Shown in pieces: positions 40,847 through 48,504 of a stretch of 62,272 nucleotides of DNA. The notes below the pieces were generated by a model. That model was given only the letters and a program-made list of their open reading frames with translations. It was not told the origin of the DNA and did no database searches. Source of the DNA: CAZUDI01 sp964618975 (GTDB lineage: Bacteria; Desulfobacterota; Desulfomonilia; UBA1062); assembly GCA_964618975.1 (NCBI GenBank), contig CAZUDI010000019.1:1-62272 (forward strand). The letters run 5' to 3'. Numbering within the stretch: position 1 is the first letter of the stretch; every line of letters begins with the position of its first letter. The translations under genes were made by a program, and so were the position numbers.

Positions 40847-42241
40847 ATGCGCACAAACATCGTCAGTGTATTGCTCGCTATCTTTCTGTCCCTGAATGGC
40901 TGCATCGTCTCCAAAACCCCTGAGGAAGATGCCCTCATTATCTACAGCCAGGACGTGCTCACCTTCTGCCTGCAGGCCCTGCCGGAAAGCGGGCCGTACA
41001 CCTGGTATCTGGACGGTGAGCCGCTTCCCGGGGCGGTTGAGGCATGCTATACCTATGCCCCGCAGGCGGCCGACTGCGGCGAACATACCCTTGTGGCCTC
41101 AGCTGGCGCCGACAGCCGCCAGTGGCGCCTGCACGTGCTGGACGACACCTTCGAGGGCACGGACCCCTGTGTCACGGACGTGGAGGCCGCCTTTGCCGCC
41201 CTGCCCGAACGCGGCACGCGGCTGGCCCTGTGGGACGAAGGGCTTATCCCCTGGCCGCGCTATACCCAGGCCGTGCTCAACGAGATCGGCATCGACAACC
41301 ACTTCCAGGGCATCCAGCGGCTGCGCAAGGGGCCCTGTGTGGTGATCTCGGGCAGCAACATCCTCGACCGAACCGGCTCGATCTTCATCGCATGCCTGGG
41401 CTCGCGCGCCTCAGAGGGTGCCTTCGGCTCCAACATCGGCGCCACGGGCCTGCCCAAGCCTGTCGACCGGCTCATCATGGCCGTCGAGGTGGCTTCGGGC
41501 CAGCTCTGGCACGCGGGCGGCATGGATGTGGAGGGTGACATCCTGGCCATCCCGCTAGAGGAATATCAGACCGACCTCGTCTCCAAAATCTTCTTCTATG
41601 ACCTCTCGCGCCCGGACAAGCCTCGGCGCCTGGACACCTGCATCGATCGCACGCAAGGGGAGATCGTTTACAAGTCAGGGGCGGTGGCCCTGGCGCGCCT
41701 GGTCGACGGTACCTACCTGCTGGCTTCCTGGGACACGCGCGAGCTGCACTTCTACCGCTCGTGCACATCCGAGATCGCCGACGGCTTCGACCAGAAAAAC
41801 GTGGCCGTCTGGCACACGGACGCGCTGGTGGTGGGAGAGGGCCTGCCGGAAGGCTTTAGCGCCCAGACGATCAACTTCGTGCGCCAGACGGACGGCGCAC
41901 TCTACCTGGTGGCCCTGGACGGCAACAACGGTGATCTGGGTCCCTTCCTGCCCTTCCTGGAAATCGAAAACATCGCCGAGCTCTTCTGTGTGGAGTTCCC
42001 GGGGGAGGCCCCCCTGGCTGAACCGCGCATCACCAAGCTGGCTTCGCGCCGCTTTTCGAGCGGCGAAGAGGACAACCCCCTGCTGCCCTCATGGCGTATC
42101 CCCTCCTACTGCGACTTCGTGGCCGCGGCCGGGGTCTATCTCCCACCCCAGGGAGGCCTGGCGCTCTACTCTGCCCCGCACTACCGCAGTGCCGGCCTCA
42201 TCCGCGGGTCGGAGTTCTGGGAGAGCACGGCCTATGAATAA
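40847..42241 (+). CDS. Uncharacterised lipoprotein, repeated beta-strand character
   Basis: 464 residues. Signal peptide with lipobox SLNGC (Cys19), so it is membrane-anchored outside the inner membrane. An early segment (YTWYLDGEPLPG...HTLVASAG) resembles an immunoglobulin-like or PKD-type domain. The rest, with WHAGGMDVEGDILAIPLEEY, KIFFYDLSRPDKPRRLDTC and LVDGTYLLASWDTRELHFYRS, reads like successive propeller blades. No catalytic family is recognised. ATG 40847 follows AAGGAGG. Monocistronic, next to repeats; function unknown. Confidence 0.75.
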   Translation: MRTNIVSVLLAIFLSLNGCIVSKTPEEDALIIYSQDVLTFCLQALPESGPYTWYLDGEPLPGAVEACYTYAPQAADCGEHTLVASAGADSRQWRLHVLDDTFEGTDPCVTDVEAAFAALPERGTRLALWDEGLIPWPRYTQAVLNEIGIDNHFQGIQRLRKGPCVVISGSNILDRTGSIFIACLGSRASEGAFGSNIGATGLPKPVDRLIMAVEVASGQLWHAGGMDVEGDILAIPLEEYQTDLVSKIFFYDLSRPDKPRRLDTCIDRTQGEIVYKSGAVALARLVDGTYLLASWDTRELHFYRSCTSEIADGFDQKNVAVWHTDALVVGEGLPEGFSAQTINFVRQTDGALYLVALDGNNGDLGPFLPFLEIENIAELFCVEFPGEAPLAEPRITKLASRRFSSGEEDNPLLPSWRIPSYCDFVAAAGVYLPPQGGLALYSAPHYRSAGLIRGSEFWESTAYE

Positions 42242-42264
42242 ATGCATTATCACCACCAAGAGAC

Positions 42265-42334
42265 CATGGGTATGAACCCCAGGGCAAGCCCTGGACCCGC
42301 ATTGACGCCACAAGTAGCAAGGCAAAGCGACCCT
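42265..42334 (+). repeat. Dispersed three-way-junction repeat, copy 4
   Basis: ATGGGTATGAACCCCAGGGC then AAGCCCTGGACCCGCATTGA and GCGACCCT. First hairpin intact (CCAGGGCAAGCCCTGG); the second has decayed (GCCACAAGTAGC), and the outer stem keeps only GGGT/ACCC. Directly followed by the second repeat family at 42368. Confidence 0.85.
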
Positions 42335-42367
42335 CAAGCGATTTGGTTGCCGTGCCTTCTCATGGAA

Positions 42368-42430
42368 GTTTCTGAAGGGGATGGGGGGGGGAACTGTCAG
42401 CCGAACGCCTGCTTTCAAGAAGGTTTCCCC
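42368..42430 (+). repeat. Second dispersed repeat family, copy 2
   Basis: TTTCTGAAGGGGATGGGG, then ACTGTCAGCCGAACGCCTGC and TTTCAAGAAGGTTTCCCC. Similar to the minus-strand block at 34294-34353. The rest of 42242-42497 shows no gene. Confidence 0.65.
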
Positions 42431-42497
42431 ATCATACGGAACACCCCCTCTTCACTCACCACAATCTGTATCTCACTATCACTATAATAAGTACGTC

Positions 42498-43559
42498 TCA
42501 GACGGGGACGTGCGCCTGCCGGTAGAAGCGCTGGAAGGCCGACGGGAGGTCGCGGTAATCCCGGTCCTTCAGCAGAGGGGTAAGGTCGGCCGAATTGTAG
42601 GTGTGCCAGTAGAGGATCGGCGCCTTCCCCTCGCTATCGAGCACCGCGGCGAAGGTCTTGGAGGTGTAGGTGGGGTCCAGCCGGATGCCCTCGCGGTGTT
42701 CGAGCTCTTTTAGGGCCCGCAGGCCCTCCGAGGTGGGATCGCCGTAGGCCCTTCCGAAATAGGCGTCCAGCACCCGGGGCGCCCGCAGCTCGAGCGTGGG
42801 CACCCCGGCGTCGTTCTTCCTCATCAAGGCGTGCGTACGGCGCATGAGGGCCAGGACCGTCTCCGGGGTCGCCATGGGTAGCGGCCCCAGATGTGAGGCC
42901 GTCACCCGCACGCCCACCACCTCGGTGTCGATCCCCGCCAGGGCCGTCCCCAGGGCCAGCCCGGCCAGGGTACCGTTGGAACCCAGCGGGCAGAAGATGG
43001 TGTGCGGGCAGGGCAGGAGGCCGTCGGCGACCTGCTGCCTGAGCTCGAAGGCGGCATTGACGAACCCCAGGGTGCCGACCGGCGACGAGCCCCCGGCATA
43101 CAGAAAATAGGCCCGCGGATACATAAGTCTGGCCGTGGTGTAGAAGGCCAGGCCCGTCTTCAGGATCGTACGGGTATAGACCAGGCGGGCTTTGAAGCTC
43201 CCAAAGAGCAGTAGATTCTGTCGCACGTAGCTCGTAAGGGGCTGGTCGAAGAGCAGCAGGGTGCACCCGAGCCCGAGGCGCTGGCAGAAGACGGCCGTGG
43301 CCAACCCGTGGTTGGTCCCGATGCCCCCCATGGTGACTACGTGCCTCTTCCCACGCCGGAGGGCATCGGCCAGGATGAACTCCAGCTTGCGGACCTTGTT
43401 GCCGCCATAGACTTCCGAGCTCCTGTCATCCCGCTTGATCCAGATGTTGCCCCGACCGGTACGCTCCAGCCGCTGTACGGACGTGGGAAGGTTTCCCAGG
43501 GGTATCCAGGCCAGAGATCCCGCCAGGGCGGGATAGCGCTCGAAGAGAGGGATCTTCAT
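42498..43559 (-). CDS. PLP-dependent D-cysteine desulfhydrase/ACC deaminase-like enzyme
   Basis: 353 residues. Fold-type II PLP enzyme: IWIKRDDRSSEVYGGNKVRKLEF with PLP-lysine Lys55, then MGGIGTNHGLATAVFCQRLG, GSNGTLAGLALGTALAG for phosphate binding, and DPTYTSKTFAAVL. Members degrade D-cysteine, 1-aminocyclopropane-1-carboxylate or related amino acids. ATG 43559 overlaps the stop of the permease (ATGA); the long frame upstream is inside the permease gene. The coupling suggests uptake and breakdown of one amino acid. Substrate unresolved. Confidence 0.88.
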   Translation of the reverse strand: MKIPLFERYPALAGSLAWIPLGNLPTSVQRLERTGRGNIWIKRDDRSSEVYGGNKVRKLEFILADALRRGKRHVVTMGGIGTNHGLATAVFCQRLGLGCTLLLFDQPLTSYVRQNLLLFGSFKARLVYTRTILKTGLAFYTTARLMYPRAYFLYAGGSSPVGTLGFVNAAFELRQQVADGLLPCPHTIFCPLGSNGTLAGLALGTALAGIDTEVVGVRVTASHLGPLPMATPETVLALMRRTHALMRKNDAGVPTLELRAPRVLDAYFGRAYGDPTSEGLRALKELEHREGIRLDPTYTSKTFAAVLDSEGKAPILYWHTYNSADLTPLLKDRDYRDLPSAFQRFYRQAHVPV

Positions 43560-44959
43560 GGGTCGAGCCAGTCCTCCTTGTGTCGAATATCGTCCAGATC
43601 GATGCCTCTCCCTCGCAGCTGTCGGCGGCGCACCCGGTAGAAGAGCACCCCCGAGGCGATAAAGCCCAGGAAAAGGGCGATCTTGAGCGGCGAGCGCAGC
43701 TCGACGAGGATGACGCTGCCGAAGAACGCCACCATGGCGCAACCCGTGAGCGGACAGAACCAGAGCCAGAAACCCTTGAGCCGGAAACGCGAGGCCCTCC
43801 AGGCCGCGGGATAGCGCCGCGGAAGGACCCAGGCCGCCAGGAGCACGGGCACGAAGATCAGCATCCCCCCCAGGGCGGCATAGGAGGCGAAAGTCTCCAG
43901 CGAAAACCCCGTCAGAACGCCGGCAACGGAGAGGGCCCAGATGAGGATCAGGAGCACATGGGGGGTGGAAAAGCGCCGGTTCACCCTCCCCAGGGCCTGA
44001 GGCAGAATGCCGTCGTCGACCATGGCCAGCAGGGACTTGGTGCCCACGATGAAGAGGGCGTTGAGGGTGGTGGTCAACGCCAGGATGGCCCCACCCGCCA
44101 GGAAAAACAGCAACCCTCCCCGGGACAGGACCATCTCGCCGACCATGATCAGCGGCTCGCTCTGGGCGGCGGTCTGCTCCCAGGGCAACGCCCCCACGGT
44201 GGCCGTGGCCACGAGCACATAGACGGCCACGATGAGGGGAAAGGCGATGAAGAGGGCACGGGGGATCACCCGCCCGGGATCCCTGATCTCGCCTCCGAGT
44301 TCGATGATGCCGTTGGCCCCGAAGTAGGTGAAGGTGAGCAAGGCCACGCCGAGGAGAAAGCCTCCGGCACCCTTGGGGAAAAACGGCTCAAAATTTGCGC
44401 TTTCCAGGTGCACCAGGCCGCAGGTGGCGTAGTATATGAGGGCCCCGATCAGCACGATCACCATGAGCCCCTGCACGGTGGCGGCCAGCCGCACCCCCAT
44501 GAGGTTCACGATCAAGAAGGCGCTCAGGATGGCCACGGCCATGAATTCCACGGGGATCCGCGGGGCGAAGTAGTGGGCATAGCGCCCGCAGGCCAGGGCG
44601 TAGAGGGGGATCTGGCCGAAGAACGATGTCAGCACATATGTCCACACCCCCACGAAGGCCAGGGCCGGAGAAACCATGCGGCTGGGGTAGCGGTAATTGC
44701 CGCCGGTAGCCGGCAGGGCCGAGCCCAGCATGGCCAGCGGCAGCATGCTGAGGAAGACCGGGATCACCGCCAGGGCAAAGGCCAGCGGCAGTGCCGGACC
44801 GGTGATCTTCAAGACGATACCCGTCAGGACAAAGATCCCCCCGCCGATGGTGAAGCCCACGGCGATAAAGGTCACCCCGAACAGTCCCAGAACGCGTTTC
44901 AGCCGCCCAGGAGCCACGCCCCTCCCCCGACAATTACCCCATCCCGTGCCAGACTCCAT
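43556..44959 (-). CDS. APC family amino acid permease
   Basis: About 467 residues, 12 hydrophobic helices. The unwound helix 1 motif FTIGGGIFVLTGIVLKITGPAL and GNYRYPSRMVSPALAFVGVW are typical of the amino acid-polyamine-organocation family; LLTFTYFGANGIIELGGEIRDPGRVIPRALF matches the helix 6 region with the conserved EIxxP-like turn. The start is uncertain: ATG 44959 has no good ribosome site, while a GTG 14 codons later follows GGGGAGGGG. Coupled by ATGA to the desulfhydrase-like gene, whose substrate it probably imports. Confidence 0.88.
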   Translation of the reverse strand: MESGTGWGNCRGRGVAPGRLKRVLGLFGVTFIAVGFTIGGGIFVLTGIVLKITGPALPLAFALAVIPVFLSMLPLAMLGSALPATGGNYRYPSRMVSPALAFVGVWTYVLTSFFGQIPLYALACGRYAHYFAPRIPVEFMAVAILSAFLIVNLMGVRLAATVQGLMVIVLIGALIYYATCGLVHLESANFEPFFPKGAGGFLLGVALLTFTYFGANGIIELGGEIRDPGRVIPRALFIAFPLIVAVYVLVATATVGALPWEQTAAQSEPLIMVGEMVLSRGGLLFFLAGGAILALTTTLNALFIVGTKSLLAMVDDGILPQALGRVNRRFSTPHVLLILIWALSVAGVLTGFSLETFASYAALGGMLIFVPVLLAAWVLPRRYPAAWRASRFRLKGFWLWFCPLTGCAMVAFFGSVILVELRSPLKIALFLGFIASGVLFYRVRRRQLRGRGIDLDDIRHKEDWLDP

Positions 44960-45126
44960 CGCCACGCCGAGCACTCATCAACAGGTGCCACCTGACGGGT
45001 ACCATCCTACGGATACCGACCAGAATAGCCGTCGAACGGCGGTAAGCCGCAACCACAGTATACATGATTATGGCGCCTGACACCCGTCCGAAATCGCGTC
45101 GACCTGCCGTCTGCGCCAAAATGACG

Positions 45127-45205
45127 TGGCTATGGGGATGATCCCCGGGCCAAGCTCTGGACCTGCCTTGACGCCGCAAGCGGTGGGAAATTCGACCCAT
45201 AGCCA
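45127..45205 (+). repeat. Dispersed three-way-junction repeat, copy 5 (best outer stem)
   Basis: TGGCTATGGG (45127-45136) and CCCATAGCCA (45196-45205) form a perfect 10-bp outer stem. Inside are CCCCGGGCCAAGCTCTGG (imperfect) and GCCGCAAGCGGT. Compared with copy 3 (CATGGGT/ACCCATG) the outer stem carries paired changes (C-G to T-A) that keep pairing. Confidence 0.88.
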
Positions 45206-45311
45206 TTAGAAAGGCAAAGGAAGAGCTTCTACCGAGTTCGGAATACCGCTAGTGGACGACCAGAACAGCCTGAGGGCTGGGCAGCGGGGGACGGTCCTCA
45301 TTTAGGACATC

Positions 45312-45350
45312 CCCCTGCCGGCACCTCGGCGTCCCCGGTGCCGGCAGGGG
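45312..45350. terminator. Perfect 14-bp hairpin in the gap before the TrmO-like gene
   Basis: CCCCTGCCGGCACC/GGTGCCGGCAGGGG with an 11-base loop, then CTTCCTTG. The surrounding 45206-45552 has no gene on either strand; the hairpin has no obvious upstream plus-strand transcript unless one starts near the repeat at 45127, so a small RNA here is possible but unproven. Confidence 0.6.
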
Positions 45351-45552
45351 CTTCCTTGCCCGGGCACTCTGCCAGAAAGTCCTTTGATCCGCGAGAGATC
45401 CATGCTAGCTGAAGGGGGTATGCCTTTGACTTATCGGCATCTTCAGTTCCGGCCCCCGAAAAACGCGCACCCCTGGCGACGCATTACATTCCAGGCGCAT
45501 CCACCTGCCCTGCACACCTTTGACCCGCAACCCCGTCTGAGAGGTGACGCCC

Positions 45553-46062
45553 ATGCCTGATGATACCAGACGCTGTGAACAGTGTGGCAAGCGCCGGGTG
45601 ACCCGGCGCGTCTTCCTGATCGACGGCCGGTGGGTCTGCACCAAGTGCCTCTACGGTGATGTCGCGCCCTTCGAGATCTACCCCATCGGGGTAGTGCGCA
45701 ACACCTGTGCGCGCTCCGAGGATGATTTCGGGGTCTGCGGCGGCGGTGAGGATGTCTCCTCCATCGAGTTGCACCCCTCCCAGGCGCCCTTCCTCTACCA
45801 CATCGAGGACGAAAGGGAGCTGACCGTCGTCTACTACCTGCACCAGGCCCGCGCGATCAGGTCCGTCTTCGCGCGCGGGCTGGACGGCAAGCGGGTGGGG
45901 GTCTTCGCCTCACGCACGCCAGATCGTCTCTCGCACATCGCCGTCCAGGACGTGACCCTGCTGCGCGTGGAGGGCACCACGCTCATCGTACGCGGACTCG
46001 ACGCCGTCGACGGCAGCCCCGTGCTGGACATCAAGCTGGGCTGGCACGCCCTGCAGGATTGA
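45553..46062 (+). CDS. TrmO/YaeB-like protein with N-terminal zinc ribbon
   Basis: 169 residues. Residues 1-40 hold CEQC...CTKC (Cys8, Cys11, Cys29, Cys32), a small zinc ribbon. From about 42, IYPIGVVRN, then VGVFASRTPDRLSHIAVQDVTLLRVEGTTLIVRGLDAVDGSPVLDIKLGW match the beta-barrel of TrmO, which methylates N6-threonylcarbamoyladenosine-37 in tRNA using SAM. The signature RSPxRPNPIG has become RTPDRLSHIA, so catalysis may differ. ATG 45553 follows GAGGTG. The fusion with a zinc ribbon suggests a different RNA or protein target. Confidence 0.8.
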   Translation: MPDDTRRCEQCGKRRVTRRVFLIDGRWVCTKCLYGDVAPFEIYPIGVVRNTCARSEDDFGVCGGGEDVSSIELHPSQAPFLYHIEDERELTVVYYLHQARAIRSVFARGLDGKRVGVFASRTPDRLSHIAVQDVTLLRVEGTTLIVRGLDAVDGSPVLDIKLGWHALQD

Positions 46063-46247
46063 CCGACCCGCAGGGGCACCTTCGTTAAAATTACGAATAA
46101 GCGCATAATAGAAGATGAGAAGAGCTACCGTGCTATCCTTGCCTGGGAAAAAATCATGAATGAAGTCAAGTTACTAATTTTCTGTAAATTATCTCAGCAT
46201 CTCCGAAGCCATAATTTAGGCAGCCATTCTGCCATCCTCATTCGACA

Positions 46248-46279
46248 CCGCTACCTCACCCTCGAAGGTGAGGTAGCGG
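46248..46279. repeat. Perfect 13-bp hairpin, isolated
   Basis: CCGCTACCTCACC, loop CTCGAA, GGTGAGGTAGCGG. It sits within the 46063-46500 gap, which has only short overlapping frames on both strands and no credible gene. No T run on either side. Confidence 0.6.
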
Positions 46280-46362
46280 CGGTCCATCCATTCCTCGGAT
46301 GTCTCCAGGGCCAGGGCCGTTATCGGGTGCAGGCAGGCATCTTGGGCCGTTTTTGTGCACAC

Positions 46363-46392
46363 AAAGAAAATCCGACCGGGAGACCCGGCCGG
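46363..46392 (-). terminator. Terminator of the AtpZ micro-operon
   Basis: On the minus strand CCGGCCGGG-TCT-CCCGGTCGG (9 bp with one G-T) is followed by ATTTTCTTTG. It lies about 110 bases after the 34-residue gene. Confidence 0.7.
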
Positions 46393-46500
46393 TGTAATGG
46401 GAAAAGAAGCTAAATATTCTATGGATATTAACGACGAGCCAGCCACGAATCCCCTCGGCGCCACCAGCACTCAGAGGGGCCGCCCCTGGCTCAGGGCCGT

Positions 46501-46605
46501 CTATTTCTTGAGAGAGCAGGTCACGTCGCGGCCGTGGCGGCGGGTGAAGCGCACGCCCAGGGCAACCAGGGAGAGGGTGCCGATACTCAGAAAGAGGGCG
46601 CTCAT
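46501..46605 (-). CDS. 34-residue single-pass membrane protein, coupled to AtpZ
   Basis: Read directly from the sequence: MSALFLSIGTLSLVALGVRF then TRRHGRDVTCSLKK. One N-terminal helix and a basic tail. Its ATG overlaps the AtpZ-like stop (ATGA), which argues strongly for translation. The pattern IGxLxLxxxGVRFTxR is shared with the 58-residue protein at 46868-47044, suggesting the two are related. Function unknown. Confidence 0.6.
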   Translation of the reverse strand: MSALFLSIGTLSLVALGVRFTRRHGRDVTCSLKK

Positions 46606-46832
46606 GACTTGGCCCTCCGCTCGTTGATGGCCTCAGCGATGAAATTCTTGAAGCCCAGCAGCACGCCGCCGATCAGGCCAAGGAGGGTGAAGTTGGGGGC
46701 CATGTGGGTGACCTGATCGAGATAGATCCCGCCGTAGAGGCCCAGGAAGGTCATGATTACCAGCACGAAGCCGTAAGAGCTGATGCGGCACAGCCGGTTG
46801 GCCAGAATCCGTGGCATCTTATCCCTGCGCAT
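46602..46832 (-). CDS. AtpZ/AtpI-family small membrane protein
   Basis: 76 residues, two helices: ISSYGFVLVIMTFLGLYGGIYLDQV, then NFTLLGLIGGVLLGFKNFIAEA. GxxLD and the Gly-rich second helix match the ATPase gene1/AtpZ group, which assists F-type ATPase assembly or passes divalent cations. No ATP synthase genes are adjacent. AAGGAGGAGG precedes ATG 46832. Flanked by two related microproteins in a three-gene operon. Confidence 0.8.
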   Translation of the reverse strand: MRRDKMPRILANRLCRISSYGFVLVIMTFLGLYGGIYLDQVTHMAPNFTLLGLIGGVLLGFKNFIAEAINERRAKS

Positions 46833-46867
46833 GGTCCACCTCCTCCTTGTTTGCCTTTGCCCTTACC

Positions 46868-47044
46868 TTAAAAGAGCTGCGCGATAACGTGACGCGCCGG
46901 AGCCGTATTAACGCCCACCAGCAGGGTCACGAGGACGAAAACCGCCGTGGCCTCGGCCGGGGTGAGTCCGAGCACCCGGTAGGTGAAACGCACCCCGATC
47001 CCGGTCAGAAACAGGCATCCAATGACGATCCACAGTGTTATCAT
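46868..47044 (-). CDS. 58-residue membrane protein, first gene of the AtpZ micro-operon
   Basis: Sequence begins MITLWIVIGCLFLTGIGVRF, then TYRVLGLTPAEATAVFVLVT and LLVGVNTAPARHVIAQLF: two hydrophobic helices joined by a short loop. AAGGAGAGAGACC precedes ATG 47044. The first helix resembles the 34-residue protein at the end of the operon (GVRFTYR against GVRFTRR). No family recognised. Confidence 0.65.
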   Translation of the reverse strand: MITLWIVIGCLFLTGIGVRFTYRVLGLTPAEATAVFVLVTLLVGVNTAPARHVIAQLF

Positions 47045-47160
47045 GGTCTCTCTCCTTTTTTCAGAATCTATCTCTCATAAGGCAAGGTGCGTGCCAGGGG
47101 GAATCAATTTGTATCTTATTGTTTTGATTGATTATTTACCGTGACCGCACCCCCTTGATC

Positions 47161-47257
47161 TGCCATTCTGGCATCCGGGCGCGCCCCGGGGTACAGGTGC
47201 TGGTACATTTTGGCAAAATAAAGGGCAAAAGGGAGCGAACGACCTGCCATTCTGGCA
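47161..47257. promoter_or_regulatory. Two identical TGCCATTCTGGCA sites in the upstream region of the micro-operon
   Basis: The 13-base dyad TGCCA-TTC-TGGCA occurs at 47161-47173 and 47245-47257, each preceded by GAYC, exactly 84 bases apart (eight helical turns). Both lie upstream of the minus-strand operon starting at 47044 and downstream of the ECF ATPase gene. They look like binding sites for one dimeric regulator able to loop DNA; the protein is unknown. Confidence 0.5.
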
Positions 47258-47300
47258 TAATAAATCGGCCGGTTCCTGGGAATAAGCCCGGGGGACAGCC

Positions 47301-48119
47301 CTAGGAGGAACGCGCCGTGACCTGACCAGCCAGGGCGCGGGTACCGGCCGGCAGGTCGGTATCGTCGAGGCCCCTCTCTCGCAGCAGCCCCCGGTACACG
47401 AGCCGAGTGCCGGGCTCAATGCCGGGTATTGGCGAGCGCGCATGCGCCTCGATCAGTTCGATTACCCCTGGGGCGCGGGTATGGATACGTCCTTCCACCA
47501 GGGCAATCACACACGCGGCGGCCTCCAGGTCGTCGAGCCGGTGCGAGATGTGTATGATGGTCTTGCCCAGGGTACGGTTGAGCTCGCACACCGTCTCCAG
47601 CAGCACAAGGCGATTGGCCGGATCGAGCATGACCGTGCCCTCGTCCAGCACGAGCACGTCCACGTCCAGGGCCAGCTGGCCGGCGAAGACCACCTTGGCG
47701 AGCTGACCACCGGAGATGGCCGAGGTCAGTGCGTGTCGCAGGTCCTGGCTGTGGGTGGCCCCCAGGGCCTGATCAATACGGTGCGCAATCTCGGAACAGT
47801 CGAGCCCCAGGTTCTCCGGGCCGAAGGCGATGTCTTCCTCCACCACGAGGCTTACCACCTGGTTCTCGGGGTTGGCCAGTACCAGCCCCACCCGCAGCCC
47901 GTGATTGTCGACCCGTCCCGCATGCGGAGTCAGAATTCCGGCCAGGATATGCGCCAGGGTCGTCTTGCCGGAACCGTTCGGCCCCACGATGCCGCAGTAG
48001 CTCCCCTGGGGCACATCAAGGCAAATGTCATCCAACACGCAGCGCTGGCCATAAAAAAAGCTCACGCCATCAAGGGTGACGGCATGAGCCCGATTGCCTT
48101 GATTGTTGTCCTTACTCAG
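47301..48119 (-). CDS. ECF transporter ATP-binding protein, probable CTG start
   Basis: ABC ATPase with Walker A GPNGSGKTT, Q-loop NPENQVVSLVVEEDIAFGPENL (ECF A-type), signature ISGGQLAK, Walker B VLVLDEGT and H-loop HISHR. The first standard start is GTG 48065, but that omits the conserved first strand: in frame, codons from CTG 48119 read LSKDNNQGNRAHAVTLDGVS before FFYG. GAGG lies six bases before the CTG, inside the rplQ end, and the two genes overlap by eight bases. No ATG, GTG or TTG occurs between a stop and 48065. It would power S components such as that at 11379. The last two thirds of this reading is certain, the start less so. Confidence 0.88.
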   Translation of the reverse strand: MSKDNNQGNRAHAVTLDGVSFFYGQRCVLDDICLDVPQGSYCGIVGPNGSGKTTLAHILAGILTPHAGRVDNHGLRVGLVLANPENQVVSLVVEEDIAFGPENLGLDCSEIAHRIDQALGATHSQDLRHALTSAISGGQLAKVVFAGQLALDVDVLVLDEGTVMLDPANRLVLLETVCELNRTLGKTIIHISHRLDDLEAAACVIALVEGRIHTRAPGVIELIEAHARSPIPGIEPGTRLVYRGLLRERGLDDTDLPAGTRALAGQVTARSS

Positions 48120-48489
48120 CCTTGGCCTCGCCCATGGGTTCCACCCACTCCATGATCACGAGGGGTGCCCCGTCTCCCTTACGGTTCTTGTAGCGCATGA
48201 TGCGGGTGTACCCGCCGGGACGACCCGCGAAACGGGGAGCGAGCTCCTTGAAGAGCTTGCCGAGGGCCTCCTTGGTCTTGACGTTCTTGGTGGCACGCCT
48301 GATGGCGGCGAGATCCCCTTTCTTGCCGAGGGTTATCATCCTGTCGGCCAGCCTCCTGAGCTCCTTGGCCTTGGCCTCCGTGGTGGTGATACGATCGTGG
48401 AGGATCAGTGAGGTGACCAGGTTATTGAGCATGGCCTCGCGGTGATCCGTGGTCCGTCCGAGTTTTCTTCCTGAAATTTGATGATACAT
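48112..48489 (-). CDS. rplQ: 50S ribosomal protein L17
   Basis: 125 residues; begins MYHQISGRKLGRTTDHREAML and contains VKTKEALGKLF and RPGGYTRIMR, as in the family. Last ribosomal gene of the alpha operon, directly after rpoA; its stop overlaps the transporter ATPase. Confidence 0.97.
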   Translation of the reverse strand: MYHQISGRKLGRTTDHREAMLNNLVTSLILHDRITTTEAKAKELRRLADRMITLGKKGDLAAIRRATKNVKTKEALGKLFKELAPRFAGRPGGYTRIMRYKNRKGDGAPLVIMEWVEPMGEAKAE

Positions 48490-48504
48490 CTCTCCCGCCT
48501 CTTC

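Noticed and set aside
46156..46470. Two overlapping frames of about 85 codons on opposite strands
   Set aside because: Both run through a palindromic hairpin and the micro-operon terminator; no ribosome site.
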